From Thermoplasmata archaeon (lineage in GTDB: Archaea > Thermoplasmatota > Thermoplasmata > Halarchaeoplasmatales > Halarchaeoplasmataceae), in contig JAFDUB010000004.1 in assembly GCA_019594025.1 (NCBI GenBank), positions 1 through 30,501 of the forward strand: DNA of 30,501 nucleotides, written 5' to 3'. The notes beneath the pieces are model-generated. The model worked only from the letters and a program-made list of their open reading frames with translations. It was not told the origin of the DNA and did no database searches. Below, in pieces: positions 17,032-25,267 of the stretch (the stretch's first letter is position 1; each line of letters starts with the position of its first letter). Made by a program: the position numbers and the translations under genes.

Positions 17032-17943
17032 ATGAACATCGAGATACTTCACGAACAGGGCGATGAAGACATAGCGAAGGTATATCTTGGTACATTTGGC
17101 GATGATAAACTGGTAGAATTCGTCGATTCTTTAGGGATGGCTCCATCACGAAAGGAGAAATGGGTAGTTATAGTTTCCAGTATGTACGGATGTCCTATTG
17201 ATTGTAAATTCTGCGATGCGGGAAAAAGTTTTCAGGGACCTCTTTCAACCGAAGAGATCATGGCTCAGGTAGACCACGTCGTAAAGAACCGTTTTCCATC
17301 TGGAAACATCGACTCTAAGAAATTCAAAGTACAGTTCGCAAGGATGGGGGAGCCAGCACTGAACGACAACGTTATCGACGCCATTTTAGAGATACCTCGA
17401 AGATACGATATTGAAAATTACATGCCCTGTATCTCAACCATAGCTCCCGCTAGCAGAGATGAATGGTTCGAAGAAATACTCAAGATCAACCATGAAGTAC
17501 TCAACGGCAGTTTCCAGTTGCAGTTCTCTATCCACTCCACGGATGAGAGTTATAGGGACTACCTTATACCTACTAAAAAATGGACTCTTGAGCAGATAGC
17601 GGACTACGGGGAACGATTCTTTGTAGGTGGAAGAAAAGTTACGCTAAACTTCGCCGTAGGAAGCGACACGCCTATCGACGTTCAAAAGCTGAAAAGTATA
17701 TTCTCTCCTGAACAATTTGCAATAAAGGTAACCCCACTAAATCCCACTAAGAATGCTGAAGAGTACGATTTAATCAACGTTTTCGATGAAGAAAGAGGAA
17801 ATAAACTGCCGGTTGTGAATGAGATGAGAGACGCTGGCTTCGACGTATACGTCAGCATAGGAGATCTGCGGGAGAACGAAATAAAGAGTAACTGCGGGCA
17901 GATATTGATTACGTACCTAGAGAACAAAAATAAGGAGGTTTGA
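17032..17943 (+). CDS. RlmN/Cfr-like radical SAM enzyme
   Basis: This 303-residue enzyme has the cluster motif C54-x3-C58-x2-C61 in VSSMYGCPIDCKFC, which aligns with RlmN's CVSSQVGCxxxCxFC. RMGEPALND follows at 104-112. Near the end, SNCGQI holds Cys288, matching the methylated cysteine of RlmN/Cfr rRNA C2/C8 adenine methyltransferases. The other mechanistic cysteine, seven residues before the cluster, is Ile47 here. The N-terminal RNA-binding domain of RlmN is also much reduced (about 40 residues against 90 or more). It is therefore related to the methyl-synthase class but may act on a different substrate. It is followed directly by an isochorismatase-like gene and a flavoprotein. Confidence 0.8.
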   Translation: MNIEILHEQGDEDIAKVYLGTFGDDKLVEFVDSLGMAPSRKEKWVVIVSSMYGCPIDCKFCDAGKSFQGPLSTEEIMAQVDHVVKNRFPSGNIDSKKFKVQFARMGEPALNDNVIDAILEIPRRYDIENYMPCISTIAPASRDEWFEEILKINHEVLNGSFQLQFSIHSTDESYRDYLIPTKKWTLEQIADYGERFFVGGRKVTLNFAVGSDTPIDVQKLKSIFSPEQFAIKVTPLNPTKNAEEYDLINVFDEERGNKLPVVNEMRDAGFDVYVSIGDLRENEIKSNCGQILITYLENKNKEV

Positions 17944-17951
17944 GTCGGTAT

Positions 17952-18590
17952 ATGGCAGGAGCGGATTATGTTAGTCAAGATAACCTCGAAGTAAAAACAC
18001 GAAAATGGTTGGACTCGCTGCCTATCAGAAGAAAATGGGAAACAAAACCACTTTGGTCGAACAGTGCACTGCTGGTTATAGATATGCAGAACGTTTTCGT
18101 TAGCCAGGATTCCCACTCATTTTTACCCGCCGGTCAGGTCGTAAGTAAGAATATCAACCAGCTTGTGGAAGTCTTTAACGAACATGGCGCTAAGATCATA
18201 TACACTAGACATGTGCAGGAAGAAGGTGATGAAGGCGTTATGGGTGAATGGTGGGGGGACATAATACGAGAGGGAAAAACCGCTGAATTATGGGAAGGGG
18301 TAGAGGTGAAAGGAGAGGTAATTACCAAACCGAGGTACTCCGCATTCCACAGAACCGACTTAGATGAAATATTAAAAAATATCGAGAACGTGTTCATCAC
18401 CGGTGTGCTAACGGACATCTGCTGTGAAACTACCGCAAGGCACGCATTCATCAAAGATCACCGCGTATTCTTTTTAGCCGATGCTACAGCAACTACCTCT
18501 GAAGAAATACATTTATCTTCACTTAAATCATTATGCCCCGGGTTCGCGGAGATATTATCATGCCAAGAGGCAAAGCAGAGGTTGCGGTAA
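17952..18590 (+). CDS. Isochorismatase-like cysteine hydrolase
   Basis: This 212-residue protein belongs to the isochorismatase/nicotinamidase fold. Counting from the ATG at 17952, the triad is Asp44 (VIDMQNVF), Lys126 (VITKPRYSAF) and Cys157 (GVLTDICCETTARHA). Family members cleave amides, ureides or vinyl ethers; nicotinamidase, ureidoacrylate hydrolase and N-carbamoyl hydrolases are candidates. The upstream gene ends at 17943. A TTG at 17940 would overlap it, but GGAGGT (17933-17938) abuts that codon too closely and lies 13 nt before the ATG, so the start is slightly uncertain. Its 3' end overlaps the flavoprotein start. Confidence 0.83.
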   Translation: MAGADYVSQDNLEVKTRKWLDSLPIRRKWETKPLWSNSALLVIDMQNVFVSQDSHSFLPAGQVVSKNINQLVEVFNEHGAKIIYTRHVQEEGDEGVMGEWWGDIIREGKTAELWEGVEVKGEVITKPRYSAFHRTDLDEILKNIENVFITGVLTDICCETTARHAFIKDHRVFFLADATATTSEEIHLSSLKSLCPGFAEILSCQEAKQRLR

Positions 18591-19411
18591 TCGGCGGAGG
18601 TCCTGCCGGTGTAGCCGCTGCTTACCAGTTATCTCGAGAAGGAATAAAAGACGTTATCTTGATAGAAGAGGGAGATATAGGCGGGTTAATTTACTACGCT
18701 AACAAGATAGAGAATATTCCAGGATTCTTTAATTCCGAAGGAAGGGATATTGTCGATGAGCTAAAGAGATTTATCGAAAACAGAAACATTCCTGTAATCC
18801 AAGGTCCAGTTACATCGATATCAAAAAGCGAAGATCTTTTCGATCTTAAATTGAAGGACTCGACTCTTAAATGTAAGTATCTAGTGGTAGCCACCGGCAC
18901 GGTTCCTAAAACACTTGATATTGAAGGTGAGGTATGTGAACCTCCTTGGAGGGATTACCATGGGGAGAAAGTACTGATCGTGGGTGGAGGGGATGCGGCT
19001 TACGATTACGCTCTTAGAATCGATCGGTTGGGTGGCAAGGTTACAATACTATCCAGGAGTGAACCGTGTGCGGTTGAATCCCTTTTAAAACAGGTTAGAG
19101 AAACTGGAATAAAAGAAAAAACCGGTGAAATAGTATCTTGGGATAAGGAAGGGGAACAACACATTTTGAAAACAGCTAACAACACCTATACTTGTGACAC
19201 ACTGGTCACCGCCGTAGGTAGAACGCCAAATATCCCCGCCATAGAATTCGGCTACCAAGAAGTTGAATTCCCTTCGGGTGAAACCTCGGTAAGAAGATTG
19301 TTCATCGTTGGTTCGGCAGTACTCGGTAAATACCGCCAACTACCGCTGTGCTGGGGTATGGGGATAGCGGCCGGTATGAAAATAAAAAAGCTGATTGAAA
19401 ATAGTAAATAA
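18560..19411 (+). CDS. Thioredoxin-reductase-like flavoprotein lacking CxxC
   Basis: This 283-residue FAD protein has motif VIGGGPAGVAAA (10-21), an NAD(P)-binding motif VLIVGGGDAAYDYA (138-151) and a C-terminal VGSAVLGKYRQLPLCWGMGIAAG in place of the usual AGD(V/C). The position of the redox CxxC in thioredoxin reductase, just before the second Rossmann motif, has only one cysteine (CEPPWRDYHGEK). So it is more like a ferredoxin/flavodoxin:NAD(P) reductase or an uncharacterised reductase. The ATG at 18560 has GGAGAT six bases upstream. It overlaps the isochorismatase stop by 31 nt, which supports translational coupling. It probably delivers electrons within the same operon, perhaps to the radical SAM enzyme. 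Confidence 0.82.
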   Translation: MPRGKAEVAVIGGGPAGVAAAYQLSREGIKDVILIEEGDIGGLIYYANKIENIPGFFNSEGRDIVDELKRFIENRNIPVIQGPVTSISKSEDLFDLKLKDSTLKCKYLVVATGTVPKTLDIEGEVCEPPWRDYHGEKVLIVGGGDAAYDYALRIDRLGGKVTILSRSEPCAVESLLKQVRETGIKEKTGEIVSWDKEGEQHILKTANNTYTCDTLVTAVGRTPNIPAIEFGYQEVEFPSGETSVRRLFIVGSAVLGKYRQLPLCWGMGIAAGMKIKKLIENSK

Positions 19412-19417
19412 TATACG
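19409..19417 (+). promoter_or_regulatory. TATA box for the creatininase-family gene
   Basis: The sequence taatatacg is centred 26 nt before ATG 19439 and partly overlaps the end of the preceding gene. Leaderless initiation is predicted. Confidence 0.5.
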
Positions 19418-19438
19418 TTATTAACTCTATCCCCTTTC

Positions 19439-20194
19439 ATGGCAGAAAAAGTACTTTGGGGAGAAATGACCAGGCTGGAATTAGAAAAAATAAGCGGACA
19501 AGTGGACACAATTTTACTTCCGGTAGGTAGTCTGGAGCAGCACGGACCTCACCTTCCCTTGGACACCGATTCCTTCGATGCTATGTATATTCTACTCGAA
19601 GCGGTTGAAAAACTTGACCCACCCAGACCGCCTATCCTGCCGACCATATCATACGGTCTCAGCGAACATCATATGGCCTTTTCAGGTACCGTAACGCTTC
19701 GGCCCGAAACTCTGTTTTCCCTGATATTTGATATAGGACGATCGGCAAAGCAGCATGGGTTCGAAAAGATATTCATATACAACGCCCACGGTGGTAACAC
19801 CAATGTGTTAAAAGAGGCCGCGCTTCAATTGAAGTACGAATTGGATCTAACGGTATTCATAGACAGCGGAGAATCCATGGAACCTGGAAAGAGGGAGTTG
19901 GTGAATAGCAAAAACGACGTGCATGCCGGGGAGTATGAAACTTCCACCAGCTTGGCTAATAGAATAGACCTCGTCGACCAAGATAAAATAAAGAAGCCAA
20001 CTTTAACTTTTCCCGATGAATCCTTTGAATTCGACCACAAGCCGGCATTCTTCTATACGTGGTCAACCGATGAATTGACCGATACCGGAGTTATAGGAGA
20101 CCCTACAAAGGCGACGGTAGACAAGGGTGAACAACTGTGGGACGGAGGAATAAAACTTCTAGCTGAAAGGATTAAGACCGTTATGGAACTTTAA
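19439..20194 (+). CDS. Creatininase-family amidohydrolase
   Basis: This 251-residue metal amidohydrolase has the metal-binding residues in VGSLEQHGPHLPLDTD (29-44: Glu33, His35, Asp44), YNAHGGN (114-120) and HAGEYETS (162-169). In archaea this family includes ArfB, the formamidopyrimidine deformylase of riboflavin and F420 synthesis. In bacteria it includes creatininase and the mycofactocin peptidase MftE. With no riboflavin genes in view, ArfB is plausible but unproven. An MftE-like role is possible because a radical SAM operon lies just upstream. It has its own promoter, so co-function with that operon is not shown. Confidence 0.8.
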   Translation: MAEKVLWGEMTRLELEKISGQVDTILLPVGSLEQHGPHLPLDTDSFDAMYILLEAVEKLDPPRPPILPTISYGLSEHHMAFSGTVTLRPETLFSLIFDIGRSAKQHGFEKIFIYNAHGGNTNVLKEAALQLKYELDLTVFIDSGESMEPGKRELVNSKNDVHAGEYETSTSLANRIDLVDQDKIKKPTLTFPDESFEFDHKPAFFYTWSTDELTDTGVIGDPTKATVDKGEQLWDGGIKLLAERIKTVMEL

Positions 20195-20238
20195 GGTAAT
20201 AGAAATAGTTTTTACCCACCCCTCAATGTAGAGAGCCG

Positions 20239-20769
20239 ATGTGGTTCGAAGTAATACTGGGAATCATCGCCTTCATACCCGCCCTAACGGCCAACTCGCT
20301 GGCGGTAATTAGTGGGGGAGGTACACCTATGGACTTCGGAAGAAAACTGGGTAATAAAAGAATCTTAGGTGACGGAAAAACCTGGAGGGGTTTTATTGGC
20401 GGGGGTTTATTTGGTGGTTTAATCGGATTTTTAATACACCTAGCCATGGGAAGTGTGCTCTATTCAAACTATCTTTTGCTTCCCTTCGCACTTTCTTTTG
20501 GGTGTATGTTCGGTGATCTTTTGGGAAGCTTGGTCAAGAGAAGGATGGGATTAAATAGAGGAGAAAATGTTCCTGTGTTAGACCAGTACGATTTTGTCGT
20601 AGGTACGTTTATAGTGATTATTTTAACCCATTATTCATGGACCGTGGAAACATATTTTACCGATCACGGATTGTTGACTTTGATATCTTTGATGATAATC
20701 GTACCCGTCCTTCACAGGGGAGTTAACATAATCGGATATAAGATGAAAATGAAAAAAGAGCCTTGGTGA
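20239..20769 (+). CDS. carS: CDP-archaeol synthase
   Basis: This 176-residue membrane enzyme transfers CMP from CTP to 2,3-digeranylgeranylglycerol 1-phosphate, the activation step before archaeal phospholipid head groups are added. It matches the DUF46 family. NSLAVISGGGTPMDFGRKL lies near the N-terminus, followed by RILGDGKTWRG (41-51). FGDLLGSLVKRRMGLNRG comes at about 91-108 and then VLDQYDFVVG. Four to five hydrophobic helices are present. A TATA-like agtttttac near 20206-20214 precedes the ATG by about 28 nt. It overlaps the upstream TTG of the pyrE frame, and pyrE uses an ATG six nt after its stop. This gene is one of the clearest archaeal markers here. Confidence 0.92.
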   Translation: MWFEVILGIIAFIPALTANSLAVISGGGTPMDFGRKLGNKRILGDGKTWRGFIGGGLFGGLIGFLIHLAMGSVLYSNYLLLPFALSFGCMFGDLLGSLVKRRMGLNRGENVPVLDQYDFVVGTFIVIILTHYSWTVETYFTDHGLLTLISLMIIVPVLHRGVNIIGYKMKMKKEPW

Positions 20770-20774
20770 GATAT

Positions 20775-21281
20775 ATGGAACTGAAAAAGATGTTAGAGAA
20801 TTGTGGAGCAGTTAGGTATGGAGACTTTACATTAACCTCTGGAAAGAAAAGCAAGTACTACGTGGACATAAAGATGGCCAGTACAAGACCGGAGATACTC
20901 AAAGTAATTGCAAAAAAAATGGCCGACTTTGTAGACGAAGATAAGATCGCAGGTATGGAACTGGGTGCAGTACCTATAGCTACCGCCCTGTCCTTAGAAA
21001 CCGGTCTACCTTACATCATGGTGAGAAAGAAGACTAAATCACACGGTACCAGTGGTCGGTTAGAAGGAGGGTTAAAAGAGGGGGAAACGGTGGTTATCGT
21101 GGAGGATGTAACAACCACCGGTGGTTCATCTATTGAAACCGTTGAACTGTTAAGAGAAGAAGGGGCGAAGGTCGATAAAGTACTAGTTGTGGTTGATAGA
21201 GAAGAAGGTGCGGCTGAAGCTCTAGCCAAGATAGGCGTCGAACTCGTATCTCTAGTGAGTGCATATGATTTACTGAACTGA
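20775..21281 (+). CDS. pyrE: Orotate phosphoribosyltransferase
   Basis: This 168-residue enzyme makes orotidine 5'-phosphate from orotate and PRPP in pyrimidine synthesis. The PRPP motif is VVIVEDVTTTGGSS (Glu110-Asp111 when counted from this ATG). TLTSGKKSKYYVDIK binds orotate and MVRKKTKSHGTSGRLEG is the flexible loop with the catalytic lysine. The ATG at 20775 has GGTGAG four bases upstream, which also contains the carS stop codon. The in-frame TTG at 20763 would leave no room for an SD. carS and pyrE thus form a two-gene unit, and the convergent ABC operon ends 1 nt away. Confidence 0.92.
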   Translation: MELKKMLENCGAVRYGDFTLTSGKKSKYYVDIKMASTRPEILKVIAKKMADFVDEDKIAGMELGAVPIATALSLETGLPYIMVRKKTKSHGTSGRLEGGLKEGETVVIVEDVTTTGGSSIETVELLREEGAKVDKVLVVVDREEGAAEALAKIGVELVSLVSAYDLLN

Positions 21282-21282
21282 T

Positions 21283-22038
21283 TTAAGGGAATTCTTTCTT
21301 GGCAAACATAAATGAACCTAAAGCAAGCAAAGAAATCCAGACTAATATCAATACTACGATGGCGGTACCTAAACTCGCTCCACTATATCTGGATATCTCT
21401 CCATGATCAATTAAGAGGGATCCCAGACTGCGGATGAAATGATTGATTGTAAATTCCTTTATCTTACCGGGTAGGGCACCGACAAATCCTTCCCATACGA
21501 AAACGTAAAAAAGGCCGAAATACACCGGTTTTTTGAGGGTAAAGCTAACAGTAACAAACAAAGCTGAATACACTAGACTGGAAAACAACACCAGCCACAG
21601 TATAGCGATAAAGTAGTCAAACCTGAACCAGGTTAACCCGGCGGGAACAAAGTAAGCCATATAAGCCACGGTAGTTACGAACAGCATGACAAAGCTTACC
21701 GATACAAAGGCGGAAAAATAATATGTTAAAAATATTGTTGAGCGATGTATGGGGGCGGTAAGAACGTTGATTATACTTTTATCCTCCACAACATCGTTAA
21801 TTACGCTAGTACCATAGACCATAGAAATCAGAACCGAGAAAAATGAAATTATCAAACTATCCATCATGTTTATGCCCATCACAAGTCTACCATCATCTAG
21901 AGAACCATAGAACATCACTATGGCGAGAAAAACAGTGATTAACAGTGGAACATATACTTTTTTCCCTAAAACGGTAGTTCTTATTGAATACATAGTCAAT
22001 GCTTTGATTGCCGTTGTATCAATATCCATGTTGACCAC
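21283..22038 (-). CDS. ABC-2-type transporter permease
   Basis: This integral membrane subunit of about 251 residues has six hydrophobic segments (roughly 30-46, 60-85, 100-130, 140-170, 175-192, 225-245). It is the last gene of a four-gene ABC module. VVEDKSIINVLTAPIHRSTIFLTYYFSAF is typical of ABC-2 permeases, where the loop contacts the ATPase. The listed start is GTG; the ATG at 22029, three codons on, is an alternative. Either overlaps the upstream ATPase end. It presumably pairs with the ATPase at 22019-22960. Substrate unknown. Confidence 0.8.
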   Translation of the reverse strand: MVNMDIDTTAIKALTMYSIRTTVLGKKVYVPLLITVFLAIVMFYGSLDDGRLVMGINMMDSLIISFFSVLISMVYGTSVINDVVEDKSIINVLTAPIHRSTIFLTYYFSAFVSVSFVMLFVTTVAYMAYFVPAGLTWFRFDYFIAILWLVLFSSLVYSALFVTVSFTLKKPVYFGLFYVFVWEGFVGALPGKIKEFTINHFIRSLGSLLIDHGEISRYSGASLGTAIVVLILVWISLLALGSFMFAKKEFP

Positions 22039-22960
22039 TCATCAAATATTTGAATACGGACTCTAGATCCTCGTCCTTACTATACACTTCTTTTACTTCA
22101 TAATCTTTCTCGATTACTAATGTTGAAAAATTTTCAAAGAAAGTTTCAGGTTCGGAAACTTTAACGATTAATTTATTTTTTTTACTTACATCTAAGTCAA
22201 CGGAAGTTACCCATGGATACTCTATCAACTCCTTTACCATATCTCGGGGCCGATTACACTTAATCACAATGTTGTGTGGAAACTGATCCAGTAGGGACCT
22301 GATTTCAGATATGGTTCCAGTAGCTATGCAACGTCCGTTATACAACAGCGCAACGTTATTCGTAACCCTTTCTATATCGTGCAAAACGTGGGAACTTATG
22401 ATGATGTTTTTTCCGTCTTTGTGAAGTTTTTCAATAATCTCAAATATACTTCTTTTCACGTTAGGGTCTGTCCCCGCAAGAGGTTCATCCAAAATAAGAA
22501 GAGACGGTTCGTGGATCATGGTTCCAGCTATCTTTATCCTCTGCTTCATTCCTTTACTATAGCCTTTGATACGTCTATCGAGAACTTCGATCATGCCTAC
22601 CTGATGCGCTATCTCATGAATCCTTTCTTCCAACTCCCACCCTTCGAGGCCCCTTAGTCCACCCACTAGTTTTAAAAACTCATAGCCAGAGGAGTTTTCC
22701 GGCAAAAACTCATGATCAGGTAAATACCCGATATCCTGCCTCAATCGATAATTAGTCCATGGGTTCTGCCCTTTTACCAACACAAATCCTTTATTGGGTC
22801 GTAACAAACCTAACAACAGCTTGAACAAAGTACTTTTACCGGCACCGTTAGGGCCTATAACTCCCGTTATTCCTGGTTCTATATTCAAAGAAAAAGAGTT
22901 CAAAGCGATTACCTCTCCAAACCATTTTGAAACATTATCGGCAGCCACCAAATCCATCAT
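22019..22960 (-). CDS. ABC transporter ATP-binding protein (second pair)
   Basis: This 313-residue ATPase has Walker A GPNGAGKST (36-44), a degenerate signature YSKGMKQR (134-141) as is normal for ABC-2 exporters, Walker B LLILDEP (154-160), and an H-loop in SSHVLHDIE. Residues about 230-313 form a C-terminal extra domain ending LESVFKYLM. I chose ATG 22960 because GAGGAGGAATC sits directly upstream and the codon overlaps the preceding permease stop (ATGA). A longer in-frame start would precede the SD. Adjacent permeases imply export or lipid/peptide handling, not uptake, since no binding protein is present. Confidence 0.87.
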   Translation of the reverse strand: MMDLVAADNVSKWFGEVIALNSFSLNIEPGITGVIGPNGAGKSTLFKLLLGLLRPNKGFVLVKGQNPWTNYRLRQDIGYLPDHEFLPENSSGYEFLKLVGGLRGLEGWELEERIHEIAHQVGMIEVLDRRIKGYSKGMKQRIKIAGTMIHEPSLLILDEPLAGTDPNVKRSIFEIIEKLHKDGKNIIISSHVLHDIERVTNNVALLYNGRCIATGTISEIRSLLDQFPHNIVIKCNRPRDMVKELIEYPWVTSVDLDVSKKNKLIVKVSEPETFFENFSTLVIEKDYEVKEVYSKDEDLESVFKYLMSGQHGY

Positions 22961-23808
22961 GATTCCTCCTCTTTTATTTTCACCCTCCACGCGGTTATAA
23001 CGAATGGAGGTACTAAGAACAAAAAGAGCGCTAGCACGTACAGCCTACCGTCTATATCCAAAGGCAGACCAAAACCATATATCAACTCAAAAGAATAATG
23101 TAAGATATTCATGGGATTGACAAGCTTCCAATGTGGTGAGAAACCTGCAAAAAACTCTCCTATTATGGTTAAAGAGAACAGGCTCATGAAGGTTCCTATG
23201 CCGGCGTAGGCTTTTCTTTTTGTTAAAGAAGAAAGCATCATCCCGTAGGGAAGAAAGAATATTGAGGCAAAACTACCTGCGATGATGGTCAAAAGTAACA
23301 CACCAAACCCCTCTCCATATTGGGGTCCGGTTTGAGTAGCCATTATCATCAAACCCACCACAATTGTAGGCAGTAAGCAGAAGGCGGCCATCACTAGAAA
23401 CGCCCCCCCAAATTTACCGATTATATACTCGGTAACTCCAATTGGTCTTGAAAAATAAATCACAAAAGACCGATTCCTCATATCTTGGGAAATTAGGTTC
23501 GATGTTACTCCTGCCGATAGTAAGAAGATGAATATAGAGAATAGTCCACTGGTGAGATATGACCAACCAAAGAACCCCTCTCCTACAAGCATCCAAGCTG
23601 TTAATCTTGCATGGGGAGTCATAACGAGCACAACCCCTGGAAATGCATGAACCAAAACTATACCTATTATAAATATGGACAATATACCTTTAGATGAAAA
23701 AGAAGCATTTATTACTCTATATAATATTGCGGATAAACGAGTCAGGTATTGAGTTCTTATACCAGACCAGTCCTTATACTTAATCGGCATCAAAGGCATG
23801 CTATGCAC
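22957..23808 (-). CDS. ABC-2-type transporter permease (first pair)
   Basis: The 283-residue protein has about six membrane segments. A cytoplasmic loop SQDMRNRSFVIYFSRPIGVTEYIIGKF (near 103-130) resembles the ATPase-contact region of ABC-2 permeases. GSFASIFFLPYGMMLSSLTKRKAYAG is also characteristic. It overlaps both neighbours (8 nt with the ATPase upstream, ATGA with the ATPase downstream), so the four genes are translationally coupled. A large extracytoplasmic loop after the first helix (about 57-88) is aromatic-rich. The substrate cannot be inferred. Confidence 0.8.
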   Translation of the reverse strand: MHSMPLMPIKYKDWSGIRTQYLTRLSAILYRVINASFSSKGILSIFIIGIVLVHAFPGVVLVMTPHARLTAWMLVGEGFFGWSYLTSGLFSIFIFLLSAGVTSNLISQDMRNRSFVIYFSRPIGVTEYIIGKFGGAFLVMAAFCLLPTIVVGLMIMATQTGPQYGEGFGVLLLTIIAGSFASIFFLPYGMMLSSLTKRKAYAGIGTFMSLFSLTIIGEFFAGFSPHWKLVNPMNILHYSFELIYGFGLPLDIDGRLYVLALFLFLVPPFVITAWRVKIKEEES

Positions 23809-24733
23809 CCTCCATGAAAGTCATAAAGAATACATCTTCTAAACTCTTTATATGAGGTTTATAACTGCGAACTTGGAGGTCGTACCTTTGAGCAAGTTTG
23901 AATAGCTCCTTGGCACCGTTATCCCATTTGACCAACATATTCAACTCATCTCCAGAGAGGTTATACTGGTAGACCTTACAGTATGATTTAAGGTGTGTTT
24001 GAAAAGAAGATATGTCTTCTAGGTCTCCTATCACTTTAAATCTCACAGTCTGTTCATCACCCTGCAGTATTTGTTTTAGGGGTCCGGTTTTAAGAACCTT
24101 CCCCTGGTCAATTATCACTATGTAATCTGCAGTTTTTTCAACTTCATGAAGTTGATGTGAACTGACGATTATGCTTTTCCCTGTGTCACCGATAAGGGAT
24201 ATCAAATCCAACATATCGTCTTTGCCATCAGGATCCATACCCTCCGTTGGCTCATCTAGCATCAGTATCGGAGGGTCATGGACCAGAGCTTGGGCAAGTT
24301 TTACTCTTTGTTTCATACCCGTAGAGTAAGACCCTATTTTCCTATATCGTTCTTCCCCCAACCCTACAAAATCCAAGACCTCGTGAGCCCTCCATGTCGA
24401 ATCGTCTTTTTCCATTCCTGATATCTTTCCGAAGTAGGATACGAAGGCTACCGCATTCATTTCATTTATCAAGCAGTCGTGCTCCGGCATATATCCTATG
24501 TTGTCCCGTAAATATAAGGTATGTTTCCAGGGTATCATCTCCTTCACCCTTACTCGCCCATGTTCAGGCCTTTTTAACCCTATAAGAACCTTTATCAAAG
24601 TACTCTTTCCAGCGCCGTTAGGACCGAGTAATCCTATAATACCAGCCGGTAGTGAAGCTGAGAAAGAATCAAGTGCCACCACTTGACCATAGGTAACTCG
24701 AAGGTTCTTTATATCGATAATAGGTTCTTCCAG
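23801..24733 (-). CDS. ABC transporter ATP-binding protein with probable CTG start
   Basis: The standard-start frame begins at GTG 24682 (MVALDSFSASL), which would cut off the first beta strand and the A-loop. Reading further up the same frame gives LEEPIIDIKNLRVTYGQV, the normal ABC N-terminus with the adenine-stacking tyrosine. The only credible initiator is a CTG at 24733, five bases after a strong GAGGTGAT SD (24746-24739); TAG closes the frame upstream. From CTG the protein has 310 residues. Walker A is GPNGAGKST (37-45), the signature is YSTGMKQR, Walker B is LMLDEP, and the H-loop is SSHQLHE. The C-terminal domain ends LEDVFFMTF. It pairs with the permease at 22957-23808. Confidence 0.82.
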   Translation of the reverse strand: MEEPIIDIKNLRVTYGQVVALDSFSASLPAGIIGLLGPNGAGKSTLIKVLIGLKRPEHGRVRVKEMIPWKHTLYLRDNIGYMPEHDCLINEMNAVAFVSYFGKISGMEKDDSTWRAHEVLDFVGLGEERYRKIGSYSTGMKQRVKLAQALVHDPPILMLDEPTEGMDPDGKDDMLDLISLIGDTGKSIIVSSHQLHEVEKTADYIVIIDQGKVLKTGPLKQILQGDEQTVRFKVIGDLEDISSFQTHLKSYCKVYQYNLSGDELNMLVKWDNGAKELFKLAQRYDLQVRSYKPHIKSLEDVFFMTFMEGA

Positions 24734-24755
24734 CCTCTATCACCTCTTTACACAA

Positions 24756-25187
24756 TCATAAGTATCTGACCATAGATATACATTTTTCCCCATCCGTATA
24801 AAAATTATCTATAATTCCCTGTTTTTGAAACCCCCGTTTTGTGTAAAAAAATATTGCCTTTGTATTGGAGGGCCTAACTTCTAATTTCACTTTTTTCATG
24901 CCGTGTTTGACGCAGCTATTAATAAATGCATCTAGAAGCCTACTTCCTATTCCTCTGCATCGTTGATTGGGTTTTACCGCTAACATTAATATACGAGCAC
25001 CATCAGGGGATTCGACTAACCCGCATATAAAACCCACTACGGTGTTATTAATAGTATACACATAGAAATTAGAATTTTGTGCCTGATATATAAATAGATA
25101 AACGTCTGATGAGTACCTTTCTTGTAATGAGATGTTGGCGATGTTTTGGACATCTCTCAAATCCTCAAGATTAAACGGCCGGAGCAT
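24756..25187 (-). CDS. GNAT N-acetyltransferase (RimI-like)
   Basis: The 143-residue GNAT enzyme has motif A in VKPNQRCRGIGSRLLDAF (72-89), with the Q/R-x-x-G-x-G/A acetyl-CoA loop. LEVRPSNTKAIFFYTKRGF (about 101-119) is the RimI/Naa10-like segment. Archaeal members acetylate protein N-termini. It starts at ATG 25187 behind the TATA-like aataatatata (complement of about 25217-25229). Its stop is 22 nt before the CTG start of the ABC operon, so it may be cotranscribed with the transporter genes. Substrate specificity not determined. Confidence 0.85.
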   Translation of the reverse strand: MLRPFNLEDLRDVQNIANISLQERYSSDVYLFIYQAQNSNFYVYTINNTVVGFICGLVESPDGARILMLAVKPNQRCRGIGSRLLDAFINSCVKHGMKKVKLEVRPSNTKAIFFYTKRGFQKQGIIDNFYTDGEKCISMVRYL

Positions 25188-25267
25188 AACTATACAATGA
25201 AGATAGTTCCGTACTATGTATATATTATTTATCGATTTTTGATACGCCTTAGGAATTGACCATAAGC

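Noticed and set aside
17682..18116. Minus-strand open frame over the radical SAM/isochorismatase junction
   Set aside because: Antisense to two genes with conserved motifs; Phe/Ser-rich composition typical of shadows.
21283..25187. Antimicrobial-peptide or bacteriocin export locus
   Set aside because: Two ABC-2 pairs with a GNAT gene but no precursor peptide, modification enzyme or immunity gene nearby, so this is not supported.
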